A program made the translations under genes and the position numbers. This document shows positions 40,444 through 43,473 of a stretch of 43,473 bases of DNA, in pieces. The notes under the pieces are model-generated. The model had not been told where the DNA came from and ran no database searches. It was given only the letters and a program-made list of their open reading frames with translations. This DNA comes from Thermoplasmata archaeon (GTDB taxonomy: Archaea; Thermoplasmatota; DTKX01; JAHFTX01). The DNA lies in contig JAHFTX010000025.1 in the NCBI GenBank assembly GCA_023265395.1, positions 1 to 43,473 on the forward strand, written 5' to 3'. Positions within the stretch are counted from its first letter, which is position 1, and the number at the start of each line of letters is the position of its first letter.

Positions 40444-41589
40444 GTGAAACATCTTCCAGGCGGTGACACACATCTCGATGGCGCGATGGACCAGCCCTCT
40501 GGCGTGCGCCAGGATACTCGTCCCTATTTCGGCGCCGCGGAGGTCGAGCGATTTGCCTACTGCCCACTGAGTTGGTGGCTCGAGCGCCAAGGTCACGTCG
40601 CCCAAGGCGACGAGGTCGAGCAGGGGGTACGTTCCCACCAGGAACATGCCGGGCGGATCGGGAAGGTGCTCTCCGGCGAGGAAGAGATACGGCAGCTGGA
40701 GCTGAGCGTCCTGCTCTTCGCCGTCATTGGAACCATCTTGGCGGTCTTTGGGTTGAGCTTCCTTCCTCTGCACCTCGACGATCGGTTCCAGTTCCTCCTG
40801 GCCGCGATCTCTGGGATCTGGCTCCTGGCTGCGACGGTCTTTCTGTTCTTGGCGGAGACCATCAGTTCGGCCCAAGAACGCCTCACGATGGAGCGGGTCG
40901 TGATGGCCTTCAGCATCGTCGCCGTGGTCATCATCCTGACAGCTGTGTTCTTGACGACCATCGCCAGCCCAGTCCTGGCATTCGTCCTCCAAGTGGTCGC
41001 CGTGGTCTGGGTGGTCGGTGCCTCGGTGTTCTTCTACCTGATGATCCGGCGTGCCCGCGCCAACCTCTTGGCTCGGACCGACGCCAATCTGGGCGAGGAT
41101 GCCATCACCTACGTCGACGGCCAAGAGGAGCTCGTCAACCCTCCCAAGCTCCGCAGTGAGTGGTTCGGGTTGGTCGGCCGCCCTGACCTGGTGCTCGTGC
41201 GGGGCAGCAAGCGAATTCCTGTCGAGTTCAAGACCGGGCGCGTACCGGCCGGACCCCACTGGTCGCACATCATGCAGTTGACCGCCTATTGCCGGCTTGT
41301 GGAGGAGCAGTGGGGGACACCACCCTTTGGAATCATCCGCTACGGGCAGGGGTCGGCCACCGATTTTCCCATCCCTTACGACGAGCGCAATCGGGCCGAT
41401 CTGCTCCATCTGCTCGAGCGCATGTCCGCCGCGACGGCCAGCAGGGAGGTCCACCGCAACCACAATCGGCCAGGGAAATGTCGCAACTGCTCCCGGAGGG
41501 ATGGTTGCCCAGAGCGTCTCGACACCGAGGGCACTGCCCCCACACCCCCGTATCCTCGGGAGGAACGGCCGCTGCCAGCCGACCCCTAG
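40444..41589 (+). CDS. Cas4/RecB-like PD-(D/E)XK nuclease with four inserted membrane helices
   Basis: 381 residues. The Cas4/Dna2 nuclease elements are all present but split. Cys40 (FAYCPLSWW) and the RecB His65 (GVRSH) precede four hydrophobic helices (~86-110, ~114-139, ~150-173, ~176-201). After them come Asp248 (GRPDLVLV), Glu261-x-Lys263 (PVEFKTGR), the QxxxY motif Gln278/Tyr282 and three Cys (346, 349, 355; KCRNCSRRDGCPE), which with Cys40 would hold a 4Fe-4S cluster. Family members cut ssDNA ends. Here the catalytic core should sit on the cytoplasmic face of the membrane. No cas1, cas2 or CRISPR array is nearby. GTG at 40444 fits the promoter; ATG at 40486 is an alternative. Confidence 0.85.
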   Translation: MKHLPGGDTHLDGAMDQPSGVRQDTRPYFGAAEVERFAYCPLSWWLERQGHVAQGDEVEQGVRSHQEHAGRIGKVLSGEEEIRQLELSVLLFAVIGTILAVFGLSFLPLHLDDRFQFLLAAISGIWLLAATVFLFLAETISSAQERLTMERVVMAFSIVAVVIILTAVFLTTIASPVLAFVLQVVAVVWVVGASVFFYLMIRRARANLLARTDANLGEDAITYVDGQEELVNPPKLRSEWFGLVGRPDLVLVRGSKRIPVEFKTGRVPAGPHWSHIMQLTAYCRLVEEQWGTPPFGIIRYGQGSATDFPIPYDERNRADLLHLLERMSAATASREVHRNHNRPGKCRNCSRRDGCPERLDTEGTAPTPPYPREERPLPADP

Positions 41590-41972
41590 GGACGTCGCTG
41601 CTCCAAACTGCTGGCCGACTCGGCCGACGTCCCTGCTTGGTCCTTGGTAATCTCCGGTGCGACCGCTGCGCGCAACTCACGGACCTCCGCGAGCACCTCC
41701 TGGAGCTGCCCGCGCATGCGGAGCATCTCTTCCTCGAAGGGACTGAACTCGCTCTTGGTGAAGGCCCGATACGCCACAAGCATCCCCAGCAGGAATGATC
41801 CGATGATGACCACGAGCATGACGATGACGGCACTGACCAGCCACGAGACCAAGAGGAAGAATACGTCGGTGACCCAACGTCGGCCAAAGAAGATGAACAG
41901 GACCAACGACGCTGCGATGAGAATCAGTGCGAGGATCCCCGATACCAGCGTGACGCCCAGCCTAACGCGCAT
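41586..41972 (-). CDS. Small membrane protein with C-terminal coiled coil
   Basis: 128 residues. Two hydrophobic segments (VTLVSGILALILIAASLVLFIFFG and DVFFLLVSWLVSAVIVMLVVIIGSFLLGMLVAY) are followed by an amphipathic coiled coil (FEEEMLRMRGQLQEVLAEVRELRAAV) and a polar tail. The ATG at 41972 (MRVRLGV) overlaps the end of the upstream lipoprotein gene by 11 bases; a longer frame to 42017 is open but would deepen the overlap. It overlaps the convergent nuclease gene by 4 bases. No family recognised. Confidence 0.78.
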   Translation of the reverse strand: MRVRLGVTLVSGILALILIAASLVLFIFFGRRWVTDVFFLLVSWLVSAVIVMLVVIIGSFLLGMLVAYRAFTKSEFSPFEEEMLRMRGQLQEVLAEVRELRAAVAPEITKDQAGTSAESASSLEQRRP

Positions 41973-42465
41973 CCTCCACCTCCCGATCGAGCAGCAGGCG
42001 CGCCGGGAGGTCTCCACGGGTGAACTCGCGCCGTTCGGACGTGCCGCGTGAATCGATGGTGGTGACCGTCATGTAGGTCCTGGCCTGCGGGGTCGGGTCG
42101 ATGAGGATGGTCCCTTGCCAAGTATAGGCGAGGTCTTGTTCCTGGGCAGAGACGTTGAGGACGAAGCCGGTAAGATTCGTCTGTGCTTCGAGGAAGTAGG
42201 TCCGGTTCTGGCTCACAGCCACGGAGGGCTGGGCTCCCTGCTGCCACGGTAGGGTCCAGATCCGCAGACTGATGTTGAGGTAGAGGGTGTCGTCGACGCC
42301 TGAGACGAAGAACTTGGTCAATCCCTGGTCCGGGTCGTCGACGATCACTAACTTGGGGATTGCGCGCAACGGCGCATCGGGTGAGGGAAAATCACCGATG
42401 CAGCCGACCGAGAGTACCGCTGCGACCAGCAGCAGCGCCGGCAGGCCACACTGCAGTGTGGACAT
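41962..42465 (-). CDS. Lipoprotein of unknown function
   Basis: 167 residues. The signal peptide (LPALLLVAAVLS) ends in lipobox LSVGC at about residue 22, so the mature protein should be lipid-anchored outside. The rest is beta-rich: PKLVIVDDPDQGLTKFFVSGVDDTLYLNISLRIW, YFLEAQTNLTGFVLNVSAQEQDLAYTWQGTILIDP, and RTYMTVTTIDSRGTSERREF, which suggests a single Ig-like sandwich. The ATG at 42465 is preferred because the signal peptide follows it; the open frame upstream to 42723 overlaps the next gene. It is co-transcribed with the small membrane protein. Confidence 0.8.
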   Translation of the reverse strand: MSTLQCGLPALLLVAAVLSVGCIGDFPSPDAPLRAIPKLVIVDDPDQGLTKFFVSGVDDTLYLNISLRIWTLPWQQGAQPSVAVSQNRTYFLEAQTNLTGFVLNVSAQEQDLAYTWQGTILIDPTPQARTYMTVTTIDSRGTSERREFTRGDLPARLLLDREVEDAR

Positions 42466-42490
42466 CGGAACAGCAGCGGCGCTGCCGGGG

Positions 42491-42496
42491 GATAAA
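42491..42496 (-). promoter_or_regulatory. TATA-like box of the lipoprotein gene
   Basis: TTTATC on the minus strand is centred about 28 bases before the ATG at 42465, predicting an almost leaderless message. Confidence 0.5.
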
Positions 42497-42568
42497 GGCA
42501 CGCACCTTGGGATTCCCCCCGGTGCAGCCTGAGCTGGTGCCGGGGGGTTGAGGGTGCCGCTACCAGGC

Positions 42569-43473
42569 CTAGGGCTTTGGTCTCGTCGCCGGGCCATCGG
42601 GGGGGGTAGGGGGCTCGTGGTATTGGTCCCAGCCCTGCTCACGGTCGGGCTTGCCCATGTCCAGCGATTCTTCGAAGTACCGCCGGTTGGAGCGCCCCTT
42701 CTTGATGGCCAGCGCGACCCCACCGACGGCGACCGCGCCGATTGCGACGACGCCTACGGCCAGCGGGAGGTATCTCCCCGGGGTCCCGGAGGGCCCTCCG
42801 CCGAGACTTGTGGTGATCATCGCCCCCGAGAGCGCAGGGTCGTGGAAGATGCTCGCCCCGGAAGGGTAGCTGAACCCTCCGAGGAGCTTGAAGCCGGTCA
42901 GCTGTCCGTTCTTCCACGGGACGGAGAATTTGTGGTGCCCCTGCACCTGGGTGTACATCTGGCCCTCCTGCCCATCGACGGTGACGTTGCTCACCCAGGT
43001 CAGCGCACCGACTTTCTGCCATTCGTCCTGCAGCTGGATCCGTCGGTGCTCGACCAATTGGGTGCGCTCGAGTCGACTCCCAGGTGCAGCGGCGTTGCCC
43101 TCCTTGAGCACCTCGCGGCCATCGGGGGTGTCGATCGCGGCCTCGGGTTCCGCTCCGTTGTCGGCGACGAACTGCGCGTGCAACCATGCCAAGACCTTCC
43201 GGTCGATGTAGGTCCCAGCGATCGCGTGCCACTCCATCAGCAGCCGTGGGTGGGCGTTGGTAGCATCGAGGTCCCATCCCTCGATCCGTTGGTCGAACTT
43301 TGCCTGGTAGGCCAGACGCTGCCCACTGACCGTGCGGTTGCTCTGGGCTTGGCTGTCGGTGATGTGCGGATTGCCCGGCAACCCGTCAACGGTGATGCGG
43401 AACCACCGCAGCGAGGCGTTGGTGACCTCTTCGATGCTGGCGGTCAGGTGGAAACTCAAGGTGACCTCTTCTA
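42569..43473 (-). CDS. Membrane-anchored secreted protein (5' end outside window)
   Basis: About 301 residues are visible and the frame is open to the window edge; the TTG at 43459 is internal (codons for EEVT precede it in frame). The extracellular part includes SLRWFRITVDGLPGNPHI, NAHPRLLMEWHAIAGTYIDRKVLAWLHAQFVADNG and beta-rich VSNVTVDGQEGQMYTQVQG. A membrane span (YLPLAVGVVAIGAVAVGGVALAI) lies about 70 residues from the end, followed by KKGRSNRR and a Pro-rich polar tail. The layout matches the partial protein at 2-397. No family recognised. Confidence 0.75.
   Translation of the reverse strand, partial: EEVTLSFHLTASIEEVTNASLRWFRITVDGLPGNPHITDSQAQSNRTVSGQRLAYQAKFDQRIEGWDLDATNAHPRLLMEWHAIAGTYIDRKVLAWLHAQFVADNGAEPEAAIDTPDGREVLKEGNAAAPGSRLERTQLVEHRRIQLQDEWQKVGALTWVSNVTVDGQEGQMYTQVQGHHKFSVPWKNGQLTGFKLLGGFSYPSGASIFHDPALSGAMITTSLGGGPSGTPGRYLPLAVGVVAIGAVAVGGVALAIKKGRSNRRYFEESLDMGKPDREQGWDQYHEPPTPPDGPATRPKP

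Noticed and set aside
40444-41589. A CRISPR locus around the Cas4-like gene
   Set aside because: No repeat-spacer array and no cas1, cas2 or effector gene is present in the window; the gene is a stand-alone Cas4-family nuclease.

Overview
This is a GC-rich chromosomal segment from an archaeon. The archaeal assignment rests on several archaeal-type genes: replication factor C small subunit, uS12-uS7-aEF2, bifunctional fructose-1,6-bisphosphate aldolase/phosphatase, archaeal-type UMP kinase and CoaD, a TrmB regulator, a Hef-like helicase and a COG1340 coiled-coil protein. TATA-box promoters lie at archaeal spacing. The DUF835 protein, the Ras-like GTPase and a KaiC-like protein with 'TNG' repeats suggest a Thermoplasmatota-like lineage, but that is inference. 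I see no tRNA, rRNA, CRISPR array, insertion sequence or phage gene.

Layout. 1-7360: surface and accessory genes. These are the end of a membrane-anchored protein, a metallo-beta-lactamase-fold hydrolase, a DUF1684 protein, and a 1794-residue surface protein (Asp-box propeller, Fn3/Ig-like repeats, one membrane span, cytoplasmic zinc ribbon). 7490-13734: RfcS, then two divergent long coiled-coil proteins that end in a zinc ribbon with the same spacing as the surface protein. 13804-21420: an FKBP lipoprotein, an MFS transporter and a 1688-residue protein combining a KaiC-like domain with a broken P-loop, NG repeats, a membrane span and extracellular domains. 21672-27670: a Hef/FANCM-like helicase whose ERCC4 nuclease domain looks dead, then rpsL-rpsG-fusA. 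27658-31432: ThpR and an ACT regulator, FBP aldolase/phosphatase, a HAD hydrolase and a hexapeptide acyltransferase. 31433-31827: about 395 bases without a gene, rich in hairpins and a possible ncRNA locus.

31828-36587: DUF167, a Toprim protein, a Ras-like GTPase paired with a V4R-DUF835 sensor-like protein, a protein with a histone-H1-like tail, and TrmB. 36584-40333: a tight minus-strand operon in the order larB, COG1340 coiled coil, pyrH, small Zn-ribbon membrane protein, coaD and NTPase. 40444-43473: a Cas4-like nuclease with four membrane helices inserted into its fold, a small membrane protein, a lipoprotein, and the 3' part of another membrane-anchored secreted protein.

The best candidates for new biology are the three-protein zinc-ribbon group (1976-13734), the membrane-inserted Cas4-like nuclease, the pseudo-ATPase/surface fusion, the FANCM-like inactivated Hef, and the hairpin-rich non-coding region.
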